From Bemisia tabaci (taxonomy: Eukaryota; Arthropoda; Insecta; Hemiptera; Aleyrodidae), in assembly GCF_918797505.1 (NCBI RefSeq), contig NC_092795.1:21687131-21751130 (forward strand): a DNA stretch of 64,000 bases. Reading direction: 5' to 3'. Each line of letters starts with the position of its first letter. Position 1 is the first letter of the stretch. Shown one piece after another: positions 1 through 9,215 of the stretch. The translations under genes were made by a program, and so were the position numbers. Under the pieces are notes generated by a model. That model was not told where the DNA came from and searched no databases. It saw only the letters and a program-made list of their open reading frames with translations.

Positions 1-1755
1 AAAATAGGGATTTCCATGATCTAATATTATCTCTCCATAAATGTCTTCCGCAACAATGAATCAGACCTTGTTTTTTTTAAAAATGGATCCTCCCCCTTCA
101 GAAAATTTTGATTTCAGGCCCTGATCCTTCCATTTAAAAGTTTTAGCCATGCAACTTAAAGTGTATAACTTAATTTTCAAATTTCAAAATTTTCAAAAAT
201 ATCATTCGGAATTTGGAAATGTTTTCGCTCGCACATGAACCTAAATTTTTGATGAACGAACTAGTGCTTTCATTACAATAAAAAACCGCTGATGTATTAT
301 TTTTATTTTTTCTAGGAAGAGAAGGAAATAAGAGACGGTTTGCCTCTTGTAATATCAAAGTCCGTTCATCCGCCGCGTCACTTTTCATTTCGCCCTCGGT
401 GTTAGATATCATAGCAACGTACTGCTCCGAAAAGAATAATGAACAAATGAGAAAATAAGACGACCACAATTAAATACTAGCGATAGAAGCCTACTCTACT
501 AAAATTTATAAATTATTTTAATGTTAGGACACTTATTTAAAGACGCCGAAATATGCTTATGCATTAAACTAGGTCAGCAGGTATAAGACAACAATACATT
601 TAATGCGTTTGTTATGCACAACGACGCTATTATTAAACTATTTACGCCAAGTTTAACTCAGAAATTTTTATTATTATTTTATTTATCTCGATAAAGAAAA
701 CTAGGTTTATGGAAGAGGGATGTTGGTAATTGAAAAATGTACTCAGTTTCATCTGTACTGTTGCGCGTTAGGCGCATCAAAAATTTTGAAAGTCGCCGAG
801 CCATTTGGAAATCGCAAAATGTGTTTTACTTTTTCTTGTTCTTATTTTCTTTCATTTCTTTTCTTGAAATAAAAATAAGAAGATCATTAAAAAACAAATT
901 TTTTATTGTTTTATTTCAAGAAGTATTATGAGATTTCGTCGAAAGTTTTCTTTAAATTAATGAAAATGAGTGGATCTAATTGATTTTTATGTATATATTT
1001 TTTCAAAACTGACTTATATAAATATTAACAATAATAAATAAAATAAATAAATAGAATAATGTACAAATAGATTAAAATTTAATAATAAAGTAAGAAATAA
1101 AATAATAATAAAGATGATAATGAAGGCTATAAGTAATAGTAGGTAAAAGTAATAAAAGTAGTAAATAGTAAAGGCATCCCTAACAATTAGCAGAGTTGTT
1201 TTTGAAGTCAAAGTTTTACAAATCCATGCCAAAAGAGAGATAGTGAATTTTAAAATTGCAAAAAGCTAGTTCCATCCCAGTTGAGGCTCTACTGGAAATA
1301 AATTCAAAGTAGCTTTACACGTTAAAGATCACAAAATTAATAATAAAAGAGAGGACGATAAATTTTTATTTCGAATTTTAGTTTTTAAATTCCATTCCGT
1401 TCCCTCTTTGGTCTAATTTACTGCAAGAAGAGAGGCTGCCTTGGTCTTATTGGCGGATAAAAAATTTCAAAAGTCCTATCAACTCTGAAAAGTCGGTGAA
1501 AATTTAATAAAGTAAACGTTATTATTTTTGAAGAGGCAATTTATAACGAGTTGGAAAAATTGCTCTTTTCGAATGCAAATTTATTGAAAAGAGGACATAA
1601 GCTTGTAGTGTCGGAAAACGAAAATAATTGAGACGATTAGGACTTTTGAATTAGATTTTACAGAAAAAAGGACAAAAACAAATACCAGAATACAGAACAA
1701 AAATAGGTATTTGCTCACAATGGCTCGTCCTTAACTCATAATACTTACCGTACAA
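1..1755. other. AT-rich intergenic stretch, no gene seen
   Basis: The sequence is strongly AT-rich with many A and T runs. 1014-1180 is a particularly A/T-biased block whose minus-strand frame is a hydrophobic Ile/Leu/Tyr/Phe string, as expected from low-complexity DNA rather than a protein. I saw no inverted-repeat element and no splice-flanked open frame here. Confidence 0.6.
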
Positions 1756-2400
1756 AACAAAGATCTTAGACGAGTGCCCGTTTTAGTGGGGGCTTAAAGA
1801 GTAAAACTGTTTGAAATGCTCCGTCTGCGCGGTGTCCAATGAACGAGTTGGGTGTGTTTGGCCCTGCATGAGTCAAAAAACAACTTTAATTTCTTGTTCT
1901 CGATGTGTTACTAACGTCTCATGCCGCATTCAAGGGACAACTCAGGGATCACAAACGGAGGCAGCGCACAACGGAGGAGTTCCAAACTTCACGGGCGGTT
2001 CCATCCCGTCACAAACATGTATCAAACAGTTGGGCGACACAACAATTCAGTCATTAATGTTGAACATTTAAAACCATGACATCGGCCCATGCTCGAGGTT
2101 AGCGTTGAATCAACGGGCAAGTGGAGTATGTTTACGGAGGCATCCTCGCAGAATATAACATGAAACAAAGAGGTTTTTCAAGGGACCCTGAACATAAATT
2201 TCGTGGGCAGGGATGCGGCAACATATTGGGCGTCCTGGGGATCAATGAAGAATTGGCAGCCCGCCTTACACACGAAACGGGATAGCTCGATTTTCTGTGT
2301 CCGCACATTGAGAGGGTTGAGGGAGGTCACGAACATGGAATTCGGGTTGGACAAAAATGGTTTCAAAAATCACGGATGGATCTCAGGAACATAGAGAGGA
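1756..2400. other. GC-enriched block with broken open frames, possible decayed coding DNA
   Basis: This block is richer in GC than its flanks and carries overlapping short frames on both strands. The plus frame 1811-2071 encodes 86 residues with a Cys-rich first half. A second plus frame from about 2109 is open for roughly 60 codons, hits one TAG near 2287, then stays open for about 45 more codons in the same frame. That would fit a decayed gene or captured sequence. No domain was recognised, and three frames are partly open at once, which weakens a coding reading. It could equally be a non-coding insertion of different base composition. Confidence 0.2.
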
Positions 2401-3340
2401 GGTCGAATATATGCATCAAAAAACAAAAAAGTATGCATGACAGAACCGTCAGGGAAAACGAGTGAGGAGAATTACTTATTAACCTTATCATCCAAAAAAC
2501 AAAAAAAGGAATATAATACTTATAAAAAAGGGAGGGTCGGTAACCAAGTTCACTTGTAGCAAAACAGAATTTTGCTACCGGAACTGGCACGGGACATTAA
2601 AAAAAAGTGCACGCTAAAATGTCAACGTTTAAACGTTCAACTTATAAAGATAGAGAGATATAATTCGAGTAAAATAACATGTGCAATCTTCGATCTGGTC
2701 GTCTATCTAACTTCGGGTTACAAAGGTCGTTAAAAATTGTATAAGTCGTGTAATGAAAAAAAAACATAGCTCAGTTGTATCCAAACTGATACAGGTGTGA
2801 AGGTGAAATTATTTACCTACAGACTCGCTTCGTAAATTGAGCTTTTTACATGTAGGGACTCGGTAGACTATTGAAAACGGTGTTGAAGTTGCGTTGCATC
2901 AATCAACGCAATTTTTTTGGAAGTCTGTTTGTGTTTTAGGTTGCACCAAGAAAAAATTCTTGTGCGTGGCTGAGATCTGTTTATCAGTGTGCTATTAGCT
3001 CTATAGTGCGGTTTAAATTGCTTTCTTTACATTTTCTTCCCTTGTTTCATTTTTATAAAGGGAATAAAGAGCTCATCCCACTTAGGAGGTTTCGTGTGAT
3101 CAGTGTTGTTCTAAAGGAAAGGTGATTGAGGAAGGTCGGTGTTTCAATTAAAAATTGTACAGAGCATCTTATCAGAGTGCTTGATGGCTAGGTGTATGTG
3201 TGAGCGTGTGTGTCAGGAGTGATCTCTAACAAAACGCGTGGTTTGATTGTCGAGGTTACGTATCCGTGCGGTTGATGAGGTTGCTCCGCGGAGTTGGAGA
3301 GGTTACGACTAGATTACGGATACAGATGCGTTGGTAAGAT
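2401..3340. other. Non-coding flank or intron downstream of the 3.4-kb exon
   Basis: No open frame with coding character was found. The stretch 3160-3330 is GT-rich and less AT-biased. If the exon at 3352-3612 continues through its GTACGT donor, this is the start of the next intron on the minus strand. If the exon instead stops at its in-frame TGA (3341-3343), it would be 3' UTR; no clear minus-strand AATAAA was seen between 3050 and 3340. Confidence 0.4.
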
Positions 3341-3351
3341 TCAGTACGTAC

Positions 3352-3612
3352 CAGTGGGGTTGCGGGGGTATCTGTTGTAGTCGACGTAGTTGTGTGGGTA
3401 GATGTTTCTGGGCGAGATGCCGTAGGTCTCCCTGGAGATGGGCAGGTAGCGGTAGCCGGGCACGCTGATGCGCTCGCTCGGGGCGATGGGGTCGTCGTAG
3501 ATGGACTTTGATTTCGGCCAGGTCGGAATGTCGTCCAACAGAGGCTGGAAGATCCCCCGGGAGGGATACCGGGAGTAGTGTGTGTGTTCTGGAGCACGCA
3601 TGTCGTCTGTTC
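3352..3612 (-). CDS. Internal (or last) exon of an unidentified Tyr/Pro-rich protein
   Basis: This is the only segment in the window that looks convincingly protein-coding. It is 261 nt, GC-rich against an AT-rich background. On the minus strand it is preceded by a pyrimidine-ending acceptor (ACTACTTTCAG, AG at 3614-3613) and followed by a strong donor (G|GTACGT, GT at 3351-3350). The exon then starts with two bases of a split codon and ends with one, a symmetric 1-1 exon that could be skipped or included without a frame change. The 86 whole codons give a hydrophilic, Tyr/Pro/Arg-rich chain with a short recurrent pattern (HYSRYP, NIYPHNY, YNRYP) and no membrane segment or catalytic motif. Such composition is common in structural or scaffold proteins of insects, but I do not recognise the family. 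If the donor is not used, the frame closes at TGA 3341-3343 after Thr-Gly-Thr-Tyr. The ATG at 3601-3599 is internal in the spliced reading. Other exons must lie outside the window or be too short to see. Confidence 0.6.
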
Positions 3613-3683
3613 CTGAAAGTAGTCACACCAGAAATGCATTAATAGAATGTTCACACGAGAGGGTAGATACATAGAGTACATAC

Positions 3684-3930
3684 AGTCGTAATGCAAATGG
3701 GAGAGCTGGCGCCATGTTCTGCTCGACGAGTTCCGAGCCCGGTGTGCGGGGTCACTTTTTTGATACATATTCGATCCAAAGTGGCGGTGTGGAATATGGC
3801 CGGGTCCCCGTGTATCTCAAACAATCGATTATGTATCGAAAAAGGGACCAGGCGCCGCACAGGAATCTCGGAATTCGGGGCTTGGAAAATGCTTAAAAGT
3901 GGCGCCAGCTTTCCCACTTGCATTACGACT
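3684..3930. mobile_element. 247-bp TIR element (MITE) next to the exon
   Basis: The outer ends are inverted repeats: AGTCGTAATGCAAATGGGAG on the left pairs with the complement of the right end up to CATTACGACT, about 30 of 33 positions matching. Inner parts continue to pair (GATACATATTCGATCC on the left with CGATTATGTATC on the right). It sits in the presumed intron just upstream, in transcript sense, of the exon at 3352-3612. The short open frames that cross it on both strands are products of the palindrome. No TSD could be fixed, so the superfamily is unknown. Confidence 0.65.
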
Positions 3931-4010
3931 CTATGACTCTATGGGTAGATATAGCAGGAACCGAAAATGGCTACATTGACGTAGCTTTCGACACTTTGCA
4001 AAGTCGTAGA

Positions 4011-4262
4011 TCGATGGTGAAACTGCGGAAGTGCACATTTCGGTTTGCGGTGTTGCAGACTACGTGTCACTTCATATTCTCTACGTGGTAAACTACTAAA
4101 CGTATTTTATTTATTGATTTTTTTCCTCTACGTGAAAAATATTCTATGGCAATTTTAAGCCACGATGTTGGTTCGCTCGAATCTCTCTTGAAAAAATAAA
4201 ATATGAGCGGAGATTTTGAAACACTGCAACCGTAATACGCATTTCTGTAGTTTCACCATCGA
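4011..4262. mobile_element. TIR repeat, family A, most complete copy
   Basis: The ends TCGATGGTGAAACTGC and GTAGTTTCACCATCGA are inverted, and pairing continues inward for about 45 bases. The right half holds the block AGCGGAGATTTTGAAACACT, which recurs in diverged form near 9.95, 18.27, 21.86, 30.09, 38.27, 48.61 and 55.65 kb. Length about 252 bp with no coding capacity indicates a MITE-like family. Confidence 0.65.
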
Positions 4263-4641
4263 GTTGTATCTCTCACCAAAGAGTTATTTAAAAATACGAG
4301 TCTTTATACTGTGGAAAATTTTCTACCAAAACCTGCAACTTTCAAAGCGCTGTAACTGGTGAACTTGCGACATGCGCCCTACTATCATCATCTTTAACCG
4401 GTAGTCTGCCACAGCGAGCAAGTTCTCTTCGATACTAAATACGGCCAGTTTAGAAAACCGTTCTACCTTAATATTTACAAAACACACTTTATATTTTCCT
4501 TTAATACATATTTTTTTTCATCAATTAAAACGAGAATAATCCATACAGGATGTGCAAACATTTCAAAATCATGAGTTGAATAACGCTGGCTCCGCCAGAT
4601 TAAATATTAGAGCCTAACACAAAGCGGAGCGGCGACGCACT

Positions 4642-4717
4642 GGCGCCTACAAACCTAACAGGGATACTTCACGCATTGCGCAACGCGTGAAGTATCCCTG
4701 TTAGGTTTGTAGGCGCC
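4642..4717. repeat. Perfect 33-bp inverted repeat with 10-nt loop
   Basis: Left arm 4642-4674 begins GGCGCCTACAAACC and ends ACTTCACGC. The right arm 4685-4717 is its exact reverse complement. The loop 4675-4684 contains the self-complementary TTGCGCAA. Pairing continues outward with one mismatch. The arm is a variant of the family C unit (GCGCCTAC...ATACTTCACGCATTGCG) found in the hAT copies at 17.5 and 49.0 kb and at 28.9 kb. Confidence 0.85.
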
Positions 4718-5172
4718 AATGCGCGTTTCGCGCTGGCTGCCCGCCTGCCGCACCGCAGCGTGCCACGGCGCTTGAAGCAACTATTTCACACCAGAGGTAT
4801 TGCACAGTATCATACAAAACTGAAGGCGCTCTAATATATTAGGAATGGCAGGCATCCATCAAAAGTACGGAGCTTTCCTCGCAAAATAAATCAAGATACT
4901 ACGGCCCAAAAAGAGAGCAGTGGTCCAAAAACTCACTAAGTCCTAACATCCGTAATTAGTGACGTTTAGCATACACTTTATCGCCTGACTGTGAGTTGCT
5001 TAATTCGGCTATAAAAAGCTATAAGAAATTGTGTAGCCAGCTATAGAAGCTATTGGAAATCTTACAGCCGGCCGTAGGTCTATGGTATTTTGGAACACAG
5101 ATTCTACTGCCAATTTTCACCAGGGATTTCAACAGGAAATAATTCATGAAAAATTTTACTAATCCACCGACG

Positions 5173-6810
5173 TCATGTCAAAAAAGAGTTGGTAAAACTA
5201 CTACTTCTAGACATCATTGCTGTTCTCAAAGCAATCACATTGCCTGATCAAGCTACGTAAACTGGTTAGAATAAACGAAATTAACCCTACTTAGAACGAA
5301 ACTGGACTTAATTTTGTAGAAAGGCGCTATTTTTTTCTGGCTCATTGCAATATAACGTATGTCATTAAATTTCCCAAGGCACCAAGTGCTTTCATCGGTG
5401 AGTCAGAAATGGTGACTCCTTACTGCAAAATGCAATCCAATTTATTCGCTTATTATGTGCATGCCTAAACGAAGAATGATGAAACGTGACCAAACTGCTG
5501 GATGCAACTATTACTGCTCCCAGGCAGCTTAAATTGCCTATTCGAAATCCTGAAGGCAAACCGTTGAAAATGAGAGCGGAACACTATACTGTCGTGCCGA
5601 GGAAAAACGCCGTATGAACCTTCAGACGTTGCCAAATTTCCTTTGAGAAAACACGACTTTCCCGGTAAACTTATGAATGTTTTTCATCCAATTTTTCAGA
5701 TTATTTTGTTCTCAATTTCATTCAAAGTTTCTGAAAATTTCAGGGGAAAATATTCATAAATTTCCTCAAAAATAAACATTTTAGTGAAGAAAATTTGGCA
5801 ACTCTCGAATCGTCATGCAGCGTTTTTCCTTAGCACGGCAGTACACGCAGAGTTATATTAATCCGTCAATGCTATGATTAAACCGTCGAGATACAAAGAG
5901 CCACTTTGAGGAGACGAGCGAGACAGTATGCTGAATTTCCCTCGCTATTTGCTGAGCCACGCGAGAGTTGATGGCCAAGTTTTTCAGACTTATGGGACAT
6001 AAAACTGGAAATTGACATCTTTCGGCAACAAACATTTTTCTCGGAGCTCGTTCATCATCTCGTCCAAAATTTATTCACGGATCGGTTATCAAATGTTTTG
6101 CGTTTCCTTCCATTGGAAGCATGCCTAAAACTCGTAAAAAAACCACGAAGATCTGAACTCTTGAAATTTTATTTTTATCAACTCGAGCCGATGTCTTTGA
6201 AGTCAGTATGGGCTAAGCAGTGAAAAACACAACTTAAGTTGGAAAAAAAGTACAATTTCAAAGCTCATCGTTATTTTTCTAGGAATGAAGGACGCACCAA
6301 TATGTCCCATCGATGGAAATGCAAAATCCTCGGAAACTGATTCGTAACATACTTTGACGCAATTTCGAACTGGTTTGGAGAAAAATATAGAATTTTCGAA
6401 GTATGTCATATTTCCGTGTTTTTTCTACGAGGGTAAAACATTTGGCCATTGAACCTCTGATTGGCTGACCAGATTTGGCGGGAAACCCTGAAGTATTGCG
6501 TACCCAAAGTATTCAATACGGTTGCGAGTTCCTCTTATTTTTCTGTGGGTGAAGACCGAATTAACGTGGCCAAATTGGTGAACGTAACTGTCACTATTCT
6601 CAAGCAGCTCGCATTGTTTAATCAATGTATTAAGAGTAACGAATGTATCAGAGAAAACTAAAATCACGGAAGAAAGCGTTTAACAGGAATCCGTTAGTGA
6701 TAAAATCAAACTGAAAGTATATCGGCCAAACTGCTGGAAGCAACTATTACGGCTCTCAAGTAGCTATAATTGCCTATCCAAGTCATTGAAGGCGAACTGG
6801 TTGCGGGACG
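5173..6810 (+). repeat. Four diverged copies of a short motif, possibly decayed coding repeats
   Basis: A stretch of about 70 bases recurs in the same orientation near 5173, 5490, 6560 and 6722, with the core CAACTATTACTGCTC or variants followed by AAGCAGCT and ATTGCCT. Translated in its best frame it gives KLLDATITAPRQLKLPI at 5490, KLLEATITALK-stop at 6725 and KLVNVTVTILKQLALFN at 6572. The two strongest DNA matches (5490 and 6722) share about three quarters of positions. It may be a dispersed repeat or the remains of a tandemly duplicated exon. The family is not recognised. Confidence 0.35.
5589..5834. mobile_element. TIR element, family B, full-length copy
   Basis: The left end (ACTGTCGTGCCGAGGAAAAA) and right end (TTTTTCCTTAGCACGGCAGT) are inverted repeats of about 30 bases. 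Both then run inward to a GTTGCCAAATTTCC / AAATTTGGCAAC pair. About 246 bp, non-coding. A second copy starts at 8993 and fragments occur near 15.65 and 38.6 kb, so this is a dispersed MITE family. Confidence 0.7.
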
Positions 6811-7320
6811 AGCGCCAAGTACGTAAAATGAGTGCCAGAAACACCGCCAGGACTAGAATCAAGCGGAGTGACCTTCGCAAAACTACTTTAGGTACATTTG
6901 GAGATGCTCTAAAGCTGCTTCCACCACTTGATCGGGCTCAAAAATGTTGGGAACAAATTTAAATCTAGATCATTCAGGCACCTCGTTTCAGGTTATGTGA
7001 GAACTGCCCATTTCTTTCGGACAAGTTTGTGGGCTCTGAAAATAGTTTGGATTGTTTCTCCCAGTGCCTGCATAAACTTAGCACTTATCATTAGCACCAC
7101 TCAAGGTCTTATCTTACAAAACTTAACTGTAAGTAAATAGGGGAAAAGGAAAATTGTTAATCTCAAGATCCAGGTCAAAAACATAGGTTTGGACCGAAGT
7201 TTTCCGTCTATTTTTTTCTTCTTATTTTCTCTTTTGAAAGTTCCAGGAGTTAGCGTTTTTTGTTTGGAAACAAGGACTGCAGTCGATATGGACATAGATT
7301 CTCTTGTCGAACAAAACCAA
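5835..7320. other. No gene seen
   Basis: Apart from the motif copies listed at 5173-6810, this is ordinary AT-rich sequence. The frame at 6461-6661 (66 residues) includes one of those motif copies and has no recognised family. Confidence 0.4.
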
Positions 7321-8698
7321 CTAGCTGTTAAAGAGCGACGCCAAGAATGGCACAATTTGGGCCAGAAGGGATTTTTCTGAAACCGGGCCCAAACGATACC
7401 TTATGATACCCTAAAACTCTGGTAAAAATTTTAGCTTGAGTATACGCACGGTTTTTGAGAAATGAGGGGGCAAAGTTGCCAAATCGCCACCATTCTGGAC
7501 AGCATTTCTACAGCAAAAAGACGGGAAAAATGGACGAAAAAGTTACACCTTCGATGGATTTCGGCTGTAAATGTTCTCATTGAGCCCCCAAGCATTTAAC
7601 TGTGTTCAGTTTCAAGAATTTTGGTCGCACAGTGGTCCAAAATGGGGGGAAATCGTCGACAAATCAGGATTCTTTGTCAAATTTTTAGAAATGGAAGTAA
7701 AATTGTCGGTCTGCTGCAGTTTTCATGGCTAACAATGTTCGTATCGGTCATCAATGAATGAAATTGTGTTCAGCTTCACAAATTTACATCGCACAGTGGT
7801 CAAAAATGGGGGAATTAGTGGACAAATTAAGATCCTTGTCAAACTTTTTAAAAATGAAGTGAAACTGTTGGTCCCCAGTAGAGTTTAGATCCCGGAAAAA
7901 TTCATGTTTTTAATTTTTTTGATTATTACTACATGCCAGACCGTATTGTTTATGGAACTTTGTTATAGAATAGACTTTGTAGCATTATCTCAATAAGATA
8001 TGCAAACTTTCAGAAATTTAAAGAAAAGAAGGAAAAATGGAGAGAAAAAATTAAAAAAAGATTTAAATAGTCAAAAAAAGAATTTAAAGAATTTTTCCGG
8101 GATCTAAACTCTACCGGGGACCAACAGTTTCACTTCATTTTTAAAAAGTTTGACAAAGGATCTTAATTTGTCCACTAATTCCCCCATTTTTGACCACTGT
8201 GCGATGTAAATTTGTGAAGCTGAACACAATTTCATTCATTGATGACCGATACGAACATTGTTAGCCATGAAAACTGCAGCAGACCGACAATTTTACTTCC
8301 ATTTCTAAAAATTTGACAAAGAATCCTGATTTGTCGACGATTTCCCCCCATTTTGGACCACTGTGCGACCAAAATTTTGAAACTGAACACAGTTAAATGC
8401 TTGGGGGCCCAATGAGAACATTTACAGCCGAAATCCATCGAAGGTGTAACTTTTTCGTCCATTTTTCCCGTCTTTTTGCTGTAGAAATGCTGTCCAGAAT
8501 GGTGGCGATTTGGCAACTTTGCCCCCTCATTTCTCAAAAACCGTGCGTATACTCAAGCTAAAATTTTTACCAGAGTTTTAGGGTATCATAAGGTATCGTT
8601 TGGGCCCGGTTTCAGAAAAATCCCTTCTGGCCCAAATTGTGCCAAAAAACGGTCGTTTTTGGCGTCGCTCTTTGCGCCGTAATAACCGTCTCAGCTAG
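7321..8698. repeat. Large palindrome: arms of about 600 bp around a short AT-rich spacer
   Basis: Left arm 7321 to about 7937 and right arm about 8065-8698 are reverse complements with high identity. Examples are CGATACCTTATGATACCCTA (left) against TAGGGTATCATAAGGTATCG (right), and the inner blocks around GGTCCCCAGTAGAG and CTACCGGGGACC. The outermost pairing is CTAGCTG/CAGCTAG. The left arm lacks some bases present near the right outer end (around 8647-8690). Each arm contains two diverged copies of a unit beginning CAGTGGTC(C/A)AAAATGGGGG. No transposase frame is present. It could be a foldback-type element or an inverted duplication. The frame at 8232-8537 on the minus strand is a by-product of the arm. 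Confidence 0.85.
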
Positions 8699-8992
8699 AC
8701 AATGGACTTTCCTACCGTGGACATATGAATAGATATTTCCCTGCGATACCATTATTATAAAATGAAGGAACTAGTTTTGCCTGTGGCTAAATTGAAGGCG
8801 ATTAATCCTCCAAGCCATCGAGCGTTGTTTCAAATGTAAGTTTTATTTGATCTATTAAGCAACAACATATCCTACCTATCAAAATAGTCGCAAGTTCCAG
8901 GATTGGAATGTGAGTTTAGTTGGTACAAGTCTAAATCCAACGATGCATCCAACAACAGGGCGAGAATTGTCCTGTATTGTTGAGAAGGAGAA

Positions 8993-9215
8993 TACTGCCG
9001 TGCTAAGGAAGAACGCCGTATGAGCCTTGAGACGTTGCCAAATTCCCTTTGATAAAATATGAAGTTTCCGGGAAACCTGTGAATTTATTTCCTCCAATTT
9101 TTGAGAAAATTTTATTCGTAAGAAGATCTACATTATTGGAAAAAATTTTAGGAAAAATATTCACAACTCTCCTCAAAAATTGAAATTTTATTTCAGGAAA
9201 TTTGGCAACTCTCGA
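8993..9215. mobile_element. TIR element family B, right end missing
   Basis: The left end ACTGCCGTGCTAAGGAAGAA, the internal GACGTTGCCAAATTCCCTTT and the late GGAAATTTGGCAACTCTCGA match the copy at 5589-5834 in order and orientation. The terminal GCAGCGTTTTTCC block of the other copy is absent, so this copy is truncated on the right. Confidence 0.65.

Noticed and set aside
1756..2400. Endogenous viral element
   Set aside because: Decayed open frames and higher GC invited the idea, but no viral motif could be recognised.
3309..3768. 105- and 170-residue minus frames overlapping the exon
   Set aside because: They are alternative frames of the GC-rich exon; the 86-codon frame is the one consistent with both splice sites and non-repetitive composition.
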